Source: Microbulbifer variabilis ATCC 700307 | Lineage (GTDB): Bacteria > Pseudomonadota > Gammaproteobacteria > Pseudomonadales > Cellvibrionaceae | Length of the DNA: 64,000 nt | NCBI RefSeq assembly: GCF_000380565.1 | Contig: NZ_AQYJ01000026.1 | Coordinates: 434,001-498,000 of the forward strand | Direction: 5' to 3' | Shown: positions 28,077-38,434 of the stretch, in pieces | Numbering within the stretch: position 1 is the stretch's first letter | Layout of the letters: each line of letters starts with the position of its first letter | Position numbers and translations under genes: made by a program | Notes under the pieces: model-generated | Told to the model about the DNA's origin: nothing | The model's database searches: none | Seen by the model: only the letters and a program-made list of their open reading frames with translations

Positions 28077-28945
28077 TGCAGACACTTAACATTATTGGTG
28101 CTGGCCGCCTGGGGAAAACCCTCGGGCGCCTGTGGCAGCAAAAAGGACTGTTCCAACTTAAGTCCATCTTCAATCGCAGCTACGACAGTGCACTGGCAGC
28201 GGTTGAATTTATCGGTGCAGGCCAGGCTGCCGAGTCTATAGAATCCATGGCCGAAGCCGACTGCTGGCTGATTTCCTGCTCTGACGGTGACATTGCTGTG
28301 ATTGCCCAGCGCCTCTCCGATAAACTTGCAGAGCGCAACGACGTTATCGCATTTCATTGCAGCGGAGCACTCAGCTCGCAGGTTCTCGAAGTTCTGCGCC
28401 CCGCCTCTATCGCCAGTGCCCATCCGGTTCACAGTTTCGCCGAGCCCCTGCACTCCCTGGATACCCTCCCCGGCAGCAGTGTCGCACTGGAGGGAGACAG
28501 TCTTGCTGTCAGTGCTCTGGAAAATGCTTTCACCGCCCTCGGTTGCGAAATCCTTACCATTGAGGCTCAACACAAGTCCCTGTATCACGCTGGTTCAGTA
28601 ATTGCCTGCAACTATCTCACCGCTCTGATTGACCTGAGTCTACGCAGCTTTGCCGCGGCGGGTATCGAGCGCAACAGCGCCCTCAAACTGCTTGAACCTA
28701 TTGTCCTGCAGACCGCACAGAACAATATGTCCCTGGGCCCCGAAAAGTCCCTCACAGGTCCTATTGCCCGAGGTGACCTGGAGACAGTTGCCACTCAAGT
28801 GGAGAATCTTGCCTCTGTGGACCCACAATTGGCACTTCACTATCGCCAACTGGGACTCGCCTGTGTAGAGTTGGCGCGGCGCGGCCAGCTATCGGATGAG
28901 AGCGCGGCCAGTTTGATCGAATTATTGAGTGAGCCAATGCGGTGA
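28076..28945 (+). CDS. Rossmann-fold DUF2520 protein
   Basis: A dehydrogenase-like protein of 289 residues. The Rossmann motif IIGAGRLGKTLG is at residues 5-16, followed by the 6-phosphogluconate-dehydrogenase-like DUF2520 helical domain (HPVHSFAEP, HAGSVIACNYL). The start ATG overlaps the pdxJ stop (TGATG), indicating tight translational coupling. The substrate is unknown. Co-location with PdxJ suggests, without proof, a role near B6 or related ketoacid metabolism. Confidence 0.87.
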   Translation: MQTLNIIGAGRLGKTLGRLWQQKGLFQLKSIFNRSYDSALAAVEFIGAGQAAESIESMAEADCWLISCSDGDIAVIAQRLSDKLAERNDVIAFHCSGALSSQVLEVLRPASIASAHPVHSFAEPLHSLDTLPGSSVALEGDSLAVSALENAFTALGCEILTIEAQHKSLYHAGSVIACNYLTALIDLSLRSFAAAGIERNSALKLLEPIVLQTAQNNMSLGPEKSLTGPIARGDLETVATQVENLASVDPQLALHYRQLGLACVELARRGQLSDESAASLIELLSEPMR

Positions 28946-29724
28946 AAGACTCCTCTGAGTACCTGAAAAAAAGAGCCTTCTACGACAGTCTTCTAACCAT
29001 TTATGGGCGCAAGCCGGTTCTCGAAGCCCTGGAAGATCCCAGCCTACCGGTGCATAAACTACACCTGGCAAGCAGCAACCGGCGCGATCAACTAATCAGT
29101 CGTATGGAGGCGCTGGCCGAGGAGCGCCAGGTGGAAATTGTCCATTGGGACCGCAAGGGACTCTCACGAATCTCGAAGAATTCTCGCCAGGACCAGGGAG
29201 TGGCACTTGACCTGGCCCTCCCCCACTACAGCACCTGCGAAGGATTTCTTCAGCAGCGTCAAGGCGACAACAATAAAAAGCCCTACGAGCTGTTGGCACT
29301 CGATGGTATTACCAATCCACAGAACCTGGGCATGATTATTCGTTCCGCCTGTGCAGGCGGCATAGATGGCATAATCCTACCGCGCAAAGGCTGCGCACAG
29401 ATTGACCCACTGGTGATCAAGGCCAGTACTGGCACCCTGTTTAAAACTCGCATTTTGCGCTGTGAAACACTGGCGAACACACTGGGAGAATTCCGCAAGG
29501 CGGGAGCCCGTGTCTGCGGCCTCTCCTCTCACGCGCAATTGACCCTGGCAGAGGTTACAGGTGAAGTCCCCACCATTTTTGTTCTCGGCAATGAAACACG
29601 CGGTGTCAGCGAGGCCGTATCGAAACAGTGTAATGAATTACTCCGCATCCCCATGCACAATGATGTCGAAAGCCTGAATGTAGCGGTTACCGCCGCCCTA
29701 ATTAGCTTCCGCCACCAACTCTGA
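28942..29724 (+). CDS. SpoU/TrmH family RNA 2'-O-methyltransferase
   Basis: An S-adenosylmethionine-dependent RNA ribose methyltransferase of the SPOUT class, 260 residues. Motif 1 NPQNLGMIIRSA, motif 2 VLGNETRGVS and motif 3 IPMHNDVESLNVAVTAAL form the trefoil-knot active site. The N-terminal substrate-binding part begins YGRKPVLEALE, like RlmB/TrmH relatives. A GTG start overlaps the DUF2520 stop. Whether it acts on rRNA or tRNA cannot be told. Confidence 0.9.
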   Translation: MKDSSEYLKKRAFYDSLLTIYGRKPVLEALEDPSLPVHKLHLASSNRRDQLISRMEALAEERQVEIVHWDRKGLSRISKNSRQDQGVALDLALPHYSTCEGFLQQRQGDNNKKPYELLALDGITNPQNLGMIIRSACAGGIDGIILPRKGCAQIDPLVIKASTGTLFKTRILRCETLANTLGEFRKAGARVCGLSSHAQLTLAEVTGEVPTIFVLGNETRGVSEAVSKQCNELLRIPMHNDVESLNVAVTAALISFRHQL

Positions 29725-30120
29725 AGCTTCCCCGGGGGTTAAACAACTCCCGCTAAACTCTTTAACCCCCAATAAGCTCCCGCATTTGGGCACCTCTCCA
29801 CGACAGCAGCTGCACTTTATCCACTAGCTACCTCTACTCACAGATTCTGTGGATATCTCTGTGATTAACTCTCAAGCGATCGGCGCAAAGGCCCATGGTT
29901 ACGTCATTGTGACAATCTGAAGAAAAAATAACCAAAGCTGGAAACGTTCAAAAAATCAACGAGTTACGAATGAAAGTAAATCCTGCTTAAAAGATCCCCT
30001 AAGTAAATGACCGAAATAACAGGAAGAGACACGGCTGTGGAAAGTGGCACGCTTGGCGGGAAAAAAGTGGTGCAGGGGTGCCAAACACCCCTGCAAGCGG
30101 CGGGGAAGTAATTACTTATT
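29725..30120. other. 396-base gap between convergent spoU and guaA
   Basis: No gene is visible. It contains a perfect inverted repeat (29734-29743 GGGGGTTAAA with 29761-29770 TTTAACCCCC), possibly the end of the spoU transcript although no T-run follows, and the guaA terminator at 30060-30095. Two sequences one mismatch from a DnaA box are probably chance. Confidence 0.5.
30060..30095 (-). terminator. Intrinsic terminator of guaBA
   Basis: A perfect 10-bp stem (TGCAGGGGTG with CACCCCTGCA, 5-base loop) is followed on the minus strand by CCAC and then six T. It lies 25 bases after the guaA stop codon. Confidence 0.85.
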
Positions 30121-31698
30121 TTATTCCCATTCAATAGTCGCTGGCGGCTTACTGGACACGTCGTAGGCTACGCGCGAGATATGCTCTATCTCATTGATAA
30201 TGCGATTGGAAACCTTCTCAATCAGTTCGTAGGGCAAATGCGCCCAGCGCGCGGTCATAAAGTCCACGGTTTCCACTGCGCGAAGTGCCACCACATATTC
30301 GTAGCGACGACCATCCCCCACGACACCGACAGACTTCACCGGCAGGAATACCACAAACGCCTGGCTGGTTTTATGGTACCAATCGGCCTTGTGTAGCTCC
30401 TCGATAAAGATCGCATCTGCTTCGCGCAGGATATCAGCGTACTCCCTTTTTACTTCGCCAAGAATACGTACTCCCAAACCCGGTCCCGGGAAGGGATGGC
30501 GGTAGACCATATCGTAGGGCAGACCCAGCTCCAGGCCGATTTTGCGCACCTCATCCTTAAACAATTCGCGCAGAGGTTCTACCAGATCAAACTGCATATC
30601 TTCCGGCAGGCCACCCACATTGTGATGAGACTTAATCACATGGGCTTTGCCCGTTTTGGCCGCGGCGGATTCAATCACATCCGGATAAATAGTACCCTGC
30701 GCCAGGAACTTCACATCCTGCAATTTGGAAGCTTCTCGATCGAAAATCTCGATAAAGGTATTACCGATAATTTTGCGCTTGGCTTCAGGCTCATCCACAC
30801 CTGCCAGACGTGAGAGGAAGTCCTCTTCCGCATCGGCGCGAACAACCCGTACGCCCATATTGTCGGCGAACATTTGCATCACCTGATCGCCCTCATTTTT
30901 GCGCAACAGGCCATTGTCCACAAAAACACAGGTCAGCTGATCACCAATCGCCTTGTGCAGCAGTGCCGCCACAACAGAACTGTCGACACCCCCTGAAAGA
31001 CCCAGCAATACCTTGCCATCGCCCACTTGTTCTCGCACTTTGGCGATGGAGTCCTCGATAATATTGGCCGGAGTCCAGAGCTTTTCACAACCGCAGATGT
31101 CGATAACAAAGTGTTCATAGATACGCATTCCCTGAAGGGTATGGGTCACTTCCGGGTGGAACTGCACACCAAAGAAGTTCTTTTCGGCCGAGTACATGCC
31201 AGCGATGGGGCAGGAATCGGTGGAAGCCAGAAGTTCAAAGCCTTCTGGCATCTGCACGACTTTATCACCGTGGCTCATCCATACATCCAGCAGTGCCTCA
31301 CCTTCATCGTTGAGATGATCTCTGATATCGCGCAGCAGATTCGAAGTGCCCTCTACTTTTACCTGGGCATAGCCAAACTCACGGACATCACTGCCCTGCA
31401 CTGCGCCGCCCAGCTGGTGTGCCATGGTCTGCATGCCATAGCAAATCCCCAGTACCGGCACTCCCAAGCTGTAAACCACTTCTGGCGCGCGGGGAGAGCC
31501 CTCTTCCGGTACAGACTCGGGCCCACCGGCCAGGATAATACCTTTCGGGTTATATTCGCGGATCTCTTCTTCGCTCATGTCGAAGGCGCGAATTTCGGAA
31601 AAAACACCCAGCTCGCGCACACGGCGGGCGATCAACTGGGTGTATTGGGACCCAAAGTCGAGGATCAGAATTCGGCTGGAGTGGATATCTTGGCTCAT
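30121..31698 (-). CDS. guaA: GMP synthase (glutamine-hydrolysing)
   Basis: Converts XMP to GMP using glutamine and ATP. The class I glutamine amidotransferase domain (1-200) has the nucleophile Cys86 in LGICYGMQ and the His/Glu pair in [10 protein letters not shown]. The ATP pyrophosphatase domain begins with the PP-loop [10 protein letters not shown] (about 233). The C-terminal dimerisation domain ends KPPATIEWE, the usual terminus. Length 525 matches E. coli. It follows guaB in the same orientation with an 87-base gap. Confidence 0.98.
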   Translation of the reverse strand: MSQDIHSSRILILDFGSQYTQLIARRVRELGVFSEIRAFDMSEEEIREYNPKGIILAGGPESVPEEGSPRAPEVVYSLGVPVLGICYGMQTMAHQLGGAVQGSDVREFGYAQVKVEGTSNLLRDIRDHLNDEGEALLDVWMSHGDKVVQMPEGFELLASTDSCPIAGMYSAEKNFFGVQFHPEVTHTLQGMRIYEHFVIDICGCEKLWTPANIIEDSIAKVREQVGDGKVLLGLSGGVDSSVVAALLHKAIGDQLTCVFVDNGLLRKNEGDQVMQMFADNMGVRVVRADAEEDFLSRLAGVDEPEAKRKIIGNTFIEIFDREASKLQDVKFLAQGTIYPDVIESAAAKTGKAHVIKSHHNVGGLPEDMQFDLVEPLRELFKDEVRKIGLELGLPYDMVYRHPFPGPGLGVRILGEVKREYADILREADAIFIEELHKADWYHKTSQAFVVFLPVKSVGVVGDGRRYEYVVALRAVETVDFMTARWAHLPYELIEKVSNRIINEIEHISRVAYDVSSKPPATIEWE

Positions 31699-31785
31699 GA
31701 TTGACTCATTAACAGAATAAATAACGGCAAACGGACCTGAAAGGTCCGTTTGCGGCTTGGTACTGAAAGTTGTTCACCGGGAGGC

Positions 31786-33282
31786 TTAGCGTCCACCCAC
31801 CGGGTAGTTGGGCGCTTCTTTGGTAATCTGTACATCATGCACATGGGACTCACCCATGCCGGCGGCAGTTACTCGCACAAATTCCGGACGGGTGCGCATG
31901 GTTTCAATATCCACACTACCGGTATAACCCATAGCTGAGCGCAGGCCGCCCAGCATCTGGTGCACTATGGCAGACAGAGGACCTTTGTAGGGGACGCGCC
32001 CTTCGATACCTTCCGGAACCAGTTTCTCTGCGCCCTTGCTGGCATCTTGGAAATAGCGATCAGAAGATCCCTGGGTGCGCGCCATAGCGCCGAGAGAGCC
32101 CATGCCCCGATAGGATTTATAAGTACGTCCTTGATACAGTTCTACCTCACCCGGCGCCTCTTCGGTACCGGCAAACATGGAGCCCATCATTACAGAGGAA
32201 GCACCAGCGACAATCGCTTTGGAAATATCACCGGAGTAGCGGATACCGCCATCGGCAATCATAGGCACGCCTGTCCCTTTAAGTGCAGTGGAAACCTCGG
32301 CAATTGCCGTTACCTGGGGCACACCGATACCAGTCACGATTCGAGTGGTGCAAATAGAACCGGGCCCAATACCTACCTTCACTGCGTCCGCACCAGCTTC
32401 AACCAATGCACGAGCGGCTTCCCCTGTCGCAATATTGCCGCCGATGACATCCACTTGGGGGTGCATTTCTTTGATACGGCGTACACGATCAATCACGTTG
32501 AGGGAGTGGCCGTGGGCAGTATCGACTACCAACACATCCACACCAGCCTCTACAAGAGCTGCCACACGGTCATCAGTATCAGGGCTTGTACCGACAGATG
32601 CGCCGACACGTAGGCGACCATCGGAGTCCTTGCAGGAATTCGGATACTGCTCGGCCTTATTAAAGTCTTTAACGGTAATCAGACCACGCAACTCAAAGTC
32701 ATCGTTCACAACGAGTACTTTCTCGATGCGGTGCTTGTGCAGCAATTCGCGCACATGATCTGAAGAGGCATCTTCGTGAGCAGTTACCAGACGCTCTTTC
32801 GGAGTCATCACACTGGCGACGCTAACATCCAGATCGGTAAGAAAGCGTACATCGCGACTGGTTACGATACCAACCAGATTGCCTTTATCCATTACCGGAA
32901 CACCGGAAATATTATGGTGGCTTGTCAGTGCGATCAGCTCGCGTACAGTGGCATCAGACTCAATAGTAATAGGATCTTTTACCACACCAGCTTCGAATTT
33001 TTTTACGGCTCGAACCGCAAGAGCCTGCTCTTCAATAGACATGCTCTTGTGGATAATACCAATACCACCTTCCTGAGCCAGGGCAATAGCCAGGCGTGCT
33101 TCCGTCACCGTATCCATAGCAGCGGATACAATGGGAATATTCAGGGTGATATTGCGGGAAAGCTGGGTTTTCAGGCTGACATCCTTGGCGGTAACCTCGG
33201 AAAAACCGGGCACAAGTAGGACGTCGTCAAAAGTGAGGGCTTCGCGCGCGATGCGCAGATTGGATTCAGACATTGTTGACAC
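31786..33282 (-). CDS. guaB: IMP dehydrogenase
   Basis: NAD-dependent oxidation of IMP to XMP, the committed step of guanine nucleotide synthesis. The catalytic TIM barrel is interrupted by a CBS pair (about residues 100-210). The active-site cysteine is in [13 protein letters not shown]; the flap region includes [13 protein letters not shown] at 33282 is preferred to ATG at 33273 because GAGG is five bases upstream of it; 498 residues. It forms the guaBA operon with guaA. Confidence 0.97.
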   Translation of the reverse strand: MSTMSESNLRIAREALTFDDVLLVPGFSEVTAKDVSLKTQLSRNITLNIPIVSAAMDTVTEARLAIALAQEGGIGIIHKSMSIEEQALAVRAVKKFEAGVVKDPITIESDATVRELIALTSHHNISGVPVMDKGNLVGIVTSRDVRFLTDLDVSVASVMTPKERLVTAHEDASSDHVRELLHKHRIEKVLVVNDDFELRGLITVKDFNKAEQYPNSCKDSDGRLRVGASVGTSPDTDDRVAALVEAGVDVLVVDTAHGHSLNVIDRVRRIKEMHPQVDVIGGNIATGEAARALVEAGADAVKVGIGPGSICTTRIVTGIGVPQVTAIAEVSTALKGTGVPMIADGGIRYSGDISKAIVAGASSVMMGSMFAGTEEAPGEVELYQGRTYKSYRGMGSLGAMARTQGSSDRYFQDASKGAEKLVPEGIEGRVPYKGPLSAIVHQMLGGLRSAMGYTGSVDIETMRTRPEFVRVTAAGMGESHVHDVQITKEAPNYPVGGR

Positions 33283-33318
33283 TCAAACCTCGAATAGGCG
33301 GGATTGGGTATCGGCGCG

Positions 33319-33358
33319 ATTATACCTCTCAGCGCCCAAAGCGCAAATGTCAATTTGC
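33319..33358 (-). promoter_or_regulatory. guaB promoter with overlapping palindrome
   Basis: A perfect TATAAT -10 element (minus strand, 33324-33319) lies 37 bases upstream of the guaB GTG. At 17-base spacing the -35 is only TTTGCG; a consensus TTGACA lies 23 bases away. A perfect palindrome GCAAAT-N4-ATTTGC (33343-33358) overlaps this TTGACA and could be an operator. It resembles but does not match the PurR box. Confidence 0.5.
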
Positions 33359-33445
33359 AGAAAAGTGGTTTTCTCGAGTAAAGCCCTTTACCTGTAGGGG
33401 GGATACTGCAATATTGCTCCGCCAGTTATTCCCAGTGAGACCCAG

Positions 33446-34792
33446 ATGCAATCCAGCTCCCCCAACCAAAAGCGCAGCGTCCTGTCTGTAAGCGAACTGA
33501 ATCGCGAGGTGAAACACCTGCTGGAGAGCAACGTACCCCTATTATGGATCAGCGGGGAGATATCCAATTTTACTGTGCCCAGCTCAGGCCATTGGTATTT
33601 CAGCCTTAAAGATGCACACGCACAGGTGCGTTGTGCCATGTTCCGCGGACGTAACCGCAATGTGGCCTTTCGCCCACAGAATGGTCGCGAAGTACTGATC
33701 CGCGCACGGGTAAGCCTCTATGAAGGACGCGGGGAATTCCAGCTCATTATCGAGCATATGGAAGAGGCCGGCTTCGGTGCACTGATGCGCCAGTTGGAGC
33801 AACTCAAAGCAAAGTTGCAGGCCGAGGGATTATTCGATCCATCACGTAAGCGCAACCTGCCCTACTTGCCCACCAATATTGGCATTATTACCTCACCAAC
33901 CGGTGCCGCCGTTCGCGATATGATCCATGTATTAGGTCGCCGTTACCCAGCCGCGGAAATCGAGCTATGGCCGGTAGCTGTTCAGGGACAGGGGGCGGCA
34001 CAACAAATTGCCGCGGCAATTGAAAAAGCCGGTAGCAGCGGCCGCCATGAGCTGCTGATTGTGGGACGTGGAGGCGGCTCACTGGAGGACCTGTGGCCTT
34101 TTAACGAAGAAGTCGTAGCCAGGGCACTGGCTGCCTGCCCCATCCCCACAATTTCGGCAGTAGGCCACGAAACCGATACCACAATTTCAGACTTGGCCGC
34201 CGACTTGCGCGCTCCCACCCCTTCAGCCGCAGCGGAGATCGCCAGCGCAAATGCAGCGGAGTTATTTCAACGGCTCGAAAATAGCAGAGTTCGGTTATAT
34301 CGAGCAATACAACACCAGATGCGCCACTTACAGCAACTGGTCATGTTGAAGCGCAACCGCCTGCGCCACCCTCGCGAGCAGTTACAGAATCGTGCCCAGC
34401 ACCTGGACCACATTGAAATGCGCCTGTTTGCCGCCGGACAGCTGCAAACCCAGCAGCGTCGAGCCCAACTGGCCTCGGCCGAACGGTCACTTGTCCATTA
34501 CCAACCAAAGCGTCATATTCAGGAGAAACGTGAAAAGCTGCAACAAGCAGAATCGAACCTGCAACGCGTCACTGAATTTCGTTTGAAGCACAATAACGAC
34601 AAACTCAACCTACTGGCACAGTTACTTCACAATGTGAGTCCACTGGCGGTTCTACAACGGGGTTATGCTATCGCTATGGACACCAACGGCAGAGCCATTA
34701 AAGACAGCCGTACTCTGGAAGCAGACCAGGAGGTCAATATTAAACTGGCCCGCGGGAACTTTTCTGCAAGGGTGGAAAGTATTGGGGACTAA
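33446..34792 (+). CDS. xseA: Exodeoxyribonuclease VII large subunit
   Basis: Catalytic subunit of ExoVII, degrading single-stranded DNA from both ends. The 448-residue protein has an N-terminal OB fold (about 12-110; WISGEISNFTVPSSGHWYFS). The catalytic domain contains GIITSPTGAAVRDM, VGRGGGSLEDLWPFN and ISAVGHETDTTISDL, with the conserved His/Asp residues. A long coiled coil follows (about 275-380). It is divergent from guaB, the same neighbourhood as in E. coli. Confidence 0.97.
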   Translation: MQSSSPNQKRSVLSVSELNREVKHLLESNVPLLWISGEISNFTVPSSGHWYFSLKDAHAQVRCAMFRGRNRNVAFRPQNGREVLIRARVSLYEGRGEFQLIIEHMEEAGFGALMRQLEQLKAKLQAEGLFDPSRKRNLPYLPTNIGIITSPTGAAVRDMIHVLGRRYPAAEIELWPVAVQGQGAAQQIAAAIEKAGSSGRHELLIVGRGGGSLEDLWPFNEEVVARALAACPIPTISAVGHETDTTISDLAADLRAPTPSAAAEIASANAAELFQRLENSRVRLYRAIQHQMRHLQQLVMLKRNRLRHPREQLQNRAQHLDHIEMRLFAAGQLQTQQRRAQLASAERSLVHYQPKRHIQEKREKLQQAESNLQRVTEFRLKHNNDKLNLLAQLLHNVSPLAVLQRGYAIAMDTNGRAIKDSRTLEADQEVNIKLARGNFSARVESIGD

Positions 34793-34861
34793 AGTCCAGA
34801 ATAGAAAAGCGCCCTAGGCACGACACTATAATCGTCCTGTAGAGAGCTTATGGAGCGATCT

Positions 34862-37153
34862 ATGGGATCTGCTAACAGTGCAGTCAGACCCACCTGTTGG
34901 GCTGTGATTTTCCTCTCAATACTTGTATTGGCCATTGCCGCATGTAGTAAAGAGGGAAAAGAAAGCGACCTTGCCAGCCCGGCAAGGATTGCTACGAGCC
35001 AAGAAAACATACAGCCTGAAAACGTCACTCCCCCTGTTATCCCCGCCAAAGAGCAGCAGGTCAATTACATTGAAACCGGTGATCTGCGTGAAATAAAAAA
35101 ACACGGCACTATCCGCTTTGTAAACCTGACCGGTGCATCTGAAAATATGCTGCCCCGGGATAGCGTGGTCAGCCTTCGCCACTTTGAATTGGCAAATAAA
35201 CTGGCCGACAAGCTAAAACTGGAAGCCAAATGGATCAAGGCAGAAACCCCTGACGATGCCATTAAAATGCTCCTCGCCGGAGAGGCAGATATCATCGCCT
35301 ATGATCTGACAGTCACCGATTCCCGTGAAGAGCAAATTGACTTTAGCGTACCTATTCGCCAGGCCCGGCGACAACTGGTAACCGGCGCCTCAGGACCAGA
35401 TATCACCGAACCGAGCAAATTAAATAATGTCGAGCTTATTGTCCCTAAAGGTTCCGCCAATGTAGAGACTGCTCAGCAGCTAATCGCGGAATTTCCGGAT
35501 GCCAACCTGAGCATGCGGGAATATAAAATCCACGGTAACCGCGATGGTCTTGTAGATAAGATGAACGAGGAAAATAACTGGGTGGCAGTTCTCGAGGATT
35601 ATTCAGCAGAAGACCTGCGTAATTACCGCGACGACTTACGCCTTGGTGCTTATGTAAGCGAACCCCAGAACATTGCCTGGGGAATGCGTAAAACCTCCAG
35701 GCGCCTGCAGTCCACTGTAGATAATTTTCTCACCCGTAATTTGGTGAAAGCGCAAGAAGAGCGAATCACTGACTGGAAAGGTATTAAAAAATCAGGAGTA
35801 ATCCGCCTGCTCACCTACAATGGCCCCACCACCTATTTCCTGTGGAAGGGGTTGTTGATGGGCTTTGACTACGATCTAGCTAAGGCTTTTGCAGACAAAC
35901 ACAAACTCCAATTGCAGGTTATCGTGGTGCCCTATGAGGAAAACCTGGCAGATTGGCTCAGAGCAGGTCGCGGTGATTTTGCCGGAGCGGAAATGAATAT
36001 TACATCAGCGGTAGAAAAACAGGGAATGGTATTTACCAAACCTGTCGTTGAATCTACTGAGCAAGTAGTGAGTGGTAGGGGAACTCCGCCCATCAAACAA
36101 ATTCAGGATTTAAACGGGCGCAAACTCACCTTACGTGCTTATTCTTCATTTATTGAAACAGCAAAAACACTGCAAAATGCGGGCATCGACGTGGATATAC
36201 GGGTGGCACCACCGGATATTTCCCAGTCTCAGATATTTTCGATGATTGCGGAGGGCTTGGTGGATGCCACTATCGCCCACTCCGGTCGCGCAAAAATTGA
36301 AGCATCAGTTCAACCGAACTTAGTGCTAGGCACAGTACTAGGCGATCCAACACCAGAGGGCTGGCTGGTTCTGCGTCAAAACTGGCACTTGCTGCAAAAT
36401 CTTAATAAGTTCCTGACAAGTTACCGAAAAACCGATAAATACAAAAAGCAATACGCAGCATATTTCGAGCCAAATAAACGTTTTATGCAAAGAGTAAGCA
36501 CCCGGGTTATCCCGGGGGAAAACTTATCTCCCTACGATGACTTGGTTAAAGAATCCGCCTTTAAATACGATTTTGACTGGCGCATGATCGTCGCCCAAAT
36601 GTGGCAAGAAAGTAACTTTAATCCCAAAGCGGTATCCCCAGTTGGCGCACAGGGCCTGATGCAGGTGATGCCAGCAACCGCAGAAGAAATGGGATTCCCC
36701 CCACCACTGTTTGAGCCAGAGCGTGGTATCAAAGCGGGCGTAAAATATATGGACTGGGTAAGAGACAGATTTAATCCCGCCCTGCCCACGGTGAACAAAC
36801 TGTGGTTCACCCTCGCTTCCTACAACGCAGGTTACGGGCATCTACTCGATGCGCAACGGCTTGCCGAACAGCTGGGGCTGGACCCAAATGTCTGGTTCGA
36901 CAACGTCGAGGTGGCCATGCTGAAACTGGCCCAACCCCAGTACTTTAAACGGGCGCGTTACGGTTATGTGCGAGGCTCCGAACCGGTACAGTATGTGCGC
37001 AATATCAGCAACCTCTACAAGGCTTATGTAGAGATGATGAGTGATGATGTATCCATGCGGCCATCAACGCAGCAAACACCCGACAGGTTTTGCTCTCCAA
37101 GCAACACACCCGAAGGGATGATTGTTCAGGTCTCCCCTCCCCCATCACAATGA
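34862..37153 (+). CDS. MltF-like lytic transglycosylase lipoprotein with two solute-binding domains
   Basis: A membrane-bound peptidoglycan lytic transglycosylase, 763 residues. ATG 34862 is chosen because GGAG lies 7 bases upstream. The signal peptide ends in a lipobox (LAIAAC, Cys27), so it is a lipoprotein. Two family-3 periplasmic binding domains follow in tandem (about 60-305 and 310-545). The C-terminal SLT domain has catalytic Glu in MWQESNFNPKAVSPVGAQGL, then LMQVMPATA and LASYNAGYGH. E. coli MltF has one binding domain, so this is an enlarged form. Confidence 0.9.
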   Translation: MGSANSAVRPTCWAVIFLSILVLAIAACSKEGKESDLASPARIATSQENIQPENVTPPVIPAKEQQVNYIETGDLREIKKHGTIRFVNLTGASENMLPRDSVVSLRHFELANKLADKLKLEAKWIKAETPDDAIKMLLAGEADIIAYDLTVTDSREEQIDFSVPIRQARRQLVTGASGPDITEPSKLNNVELIVPKGSANVETAQQLIAEFPDANLSMREYKIHGNRDGLVDKMNEENNWVAVLEDYSAEDLRNYRDDLRLGAYVSEPQNIAWGMRKTSRRLQSTVDNFLTRNLVKAQEERITDWKGIKKSGVIRLLTYNGPTTYFLWKGLLMGFDYDLAKAFADKHKLQLQVIVVPYEENLADWLRAGRGDFAGAEMNITSAVEKQGMVFTKPVVESTEQVVSGRGTPPIKQIQDLNGRKLTLRAYSSFIETAKTLQNAGIDVDIRVAPPDISQSQIFSMIAEGLVDATIAHSGRAKIEASVQPNLVLGTVLGDPTPEGWLVLRQNWHLLQNLNKFLTSYRKTDKYKKQYAAYFEPNKRFMQRVSTRVIPGENLSPYDDLVKESAFKYDFDWRMIVAQMWQESNFNPKAVSPVGAQGLMQVMPATAEEMGFPPPLFEPERGIKAGVKYMDWVRDRFNPALPTVNKLWFTLASYNAGYGHLLDAQRLAEQLGLDPNVWFDNVEVAMLKLAQPQYFKRARYGYVRGSEPVQYVRNISNLYKAYVEMMSDDVSMRPSTQQTPDRFCSPSNTPEGMIVQVSPPPSQ

Positions 37154-37181
37154 GTAAAAGGAAACCGTATAAAAAAGCGCG

Positions 37182-38159
37182 TTAAAGCGTTAATACAATT
37201 TTTCCAATAACTTTACCGGACTCCAATAAACGATGCGCTTCAGCTACCTGCTCGAGAGGGAATTGAGCTGCAATTTGCGGGCGAATTTTTTCTGCTTCAA
37301 TTAACGGCCAAACTTTGGTTTCGAGCGAATAGGCAATATCCGCTTTCACCTCAGCGGTGCGGGCTCTCAGTGTAGAACCTGTCAGTGTGAGGCGCTTAAG
37401 CATTACCGGCAGCATATTGACCTCAACTTTAGAACCTTTGAGGAAGGCAATATTTACAATCCGGCCGTCATGGGCTGCCATACGAATATTACGCTCTATA
37501 TATTCCCCTCCGACCATATCCAGGATGACATCGGCACCATGGCCTGCCGTAGCTTCGCGCACTACCGCCACGAAGTCTTCTTCGTGATAATTAATTGCCC
37601 TCTCGGCACCGAGCCTCTCACAAGCCTCACATTTTTCGGTAGAGCCGGCAGTAGCAAAAACCCTGGAACCCAAGTGATGTGCCAGCTGAATAGCGGTGGT
37701 ACCAATCCCGGAAGAGCCGCCATGCACCAACAAAATTTCACCGCTCTGTAACTTTGCCCTGTCGAATACATTGCTCCATACAGTAAAGAAAGTCTCAGGC
37801 AGAGCCGCCGCTTCAACCTCGGTCAAACCGGCAGGAATGGGTAAACATTGCCCCTCCGGAACTGCTACGAACTCCGCATAACCACCGCCATTAGTCAGAG
37901 CACAAACTTTATCGCCCAACTTCCAGCGCTTGACTTCATCCCCCACGGCAACCACTTCTCCAGCCACTTCCAGGCCAAGGATTGAAGAAGCTCCCGCTGG
38001 AGCCGGGTAAAGACCATTGCGCTGAACAATATCAGGCCGGTTCACCCCCGCGGCAGAAATCTTCACCAACACTTCATCTGCGGCCGGAATTGGCGTAGGC
38101 AGGTCTGCGACCTGCATTTTCTCTGGGCCACCATACTCCGGCAGATCAATTGCGCGCAT
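37182..38159 (-). CDS. NAD(P)H quinone oxidoreductase, PIG3/Qor type
   Basis: A zinc-free medium-chain dehydrogenase/reductase of the PIG3 quinone oxidoreductase group, 325 residues. ATG 38159 follows AAGGAG at 5-base spacing. The N-terminal GroES-like domain reads GVNRPDIVQRNGLYP. The nucleotide-binding loop is LVHGGSSGIGTTAIQLA. The zinc-binding cysteines of alcohol dehydrogenases are absent. It is separated by about 275 bases from the TonB receptor gene; no functional link is evident. Confidence 0.9.
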   Translation of the reverse strand: MRAIDLPEYGGPEKMQVADLPTPIPAADEVLVKISAAGVNRPDIVQRNGLYPAPAGASSILGLEVAGEVVAVGDEVKRWKLGDKVCALTNGGGYAEFVAVPEGQCLPIPAGLTEVEAAALPETFFTVWSNVFDRAKLQSGEILLVHGGSSGIGTTAIQLAHHLGSRVFATAGSTEKCEACERLGAERAINYHEEDFVAVVREATAGHGADVILDMVGGEYIERNIRMAAHDGRIVNIAFLKGSKVEVNMLPVMLKRLTLTGSTLRARTAEVKADIAYSLETKVWPLIEAEKIRPQIAAQFPLEQVAEAHRLLESGKVIGKIVLTL

Positions 38160-38312
38160 GTTCACTCCTTCAACAGGGGTTATTCTTAAAATTGCCCTAA
38201 GGCTGTCTCAACTTTTTTAAAATGGGGCAGTATGAGAATCTATCAAGGCACCAGCCCAAAAGTCCTGCTTCTTTAATCAGGGAGTAAAACAGTCTATAAG
38301 CTGCAAACCAGA

Positions 38313-38371
38313 AGCGGCCAGGAAATCTCCCAAGAAGTTTCTAGAACTCCCCAAAAGACTGCCTGGCCGCT
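38313..38371. repeat. Long-loop inverted repeat after the TonB receptor gene
   Basis: AGCGGCCAGG (38313-38322) is perfectly repeated in inverted form as CCTGGCCGCT (38362-38371), separated by 39 bases. It lies 64-122 bases after the receptor stop codon and lacks a T-run on the minus strand. It may be an mRNA 3' structure. Confidence 0.5.
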
Positions 38372-38434
38372 ATTCACCATTTCGGCGAAAACGATTTACC
38401 TAACTGAGAGTAAGGGTCAATAAACTATGGCAAC

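Noticed and set aside
29815..29860. DnaA-box-like sequences as a replication origin
   Set aside because: Only two near-matches, each with a mismatch, and no dnaA, dnaN or gyrB nearby.
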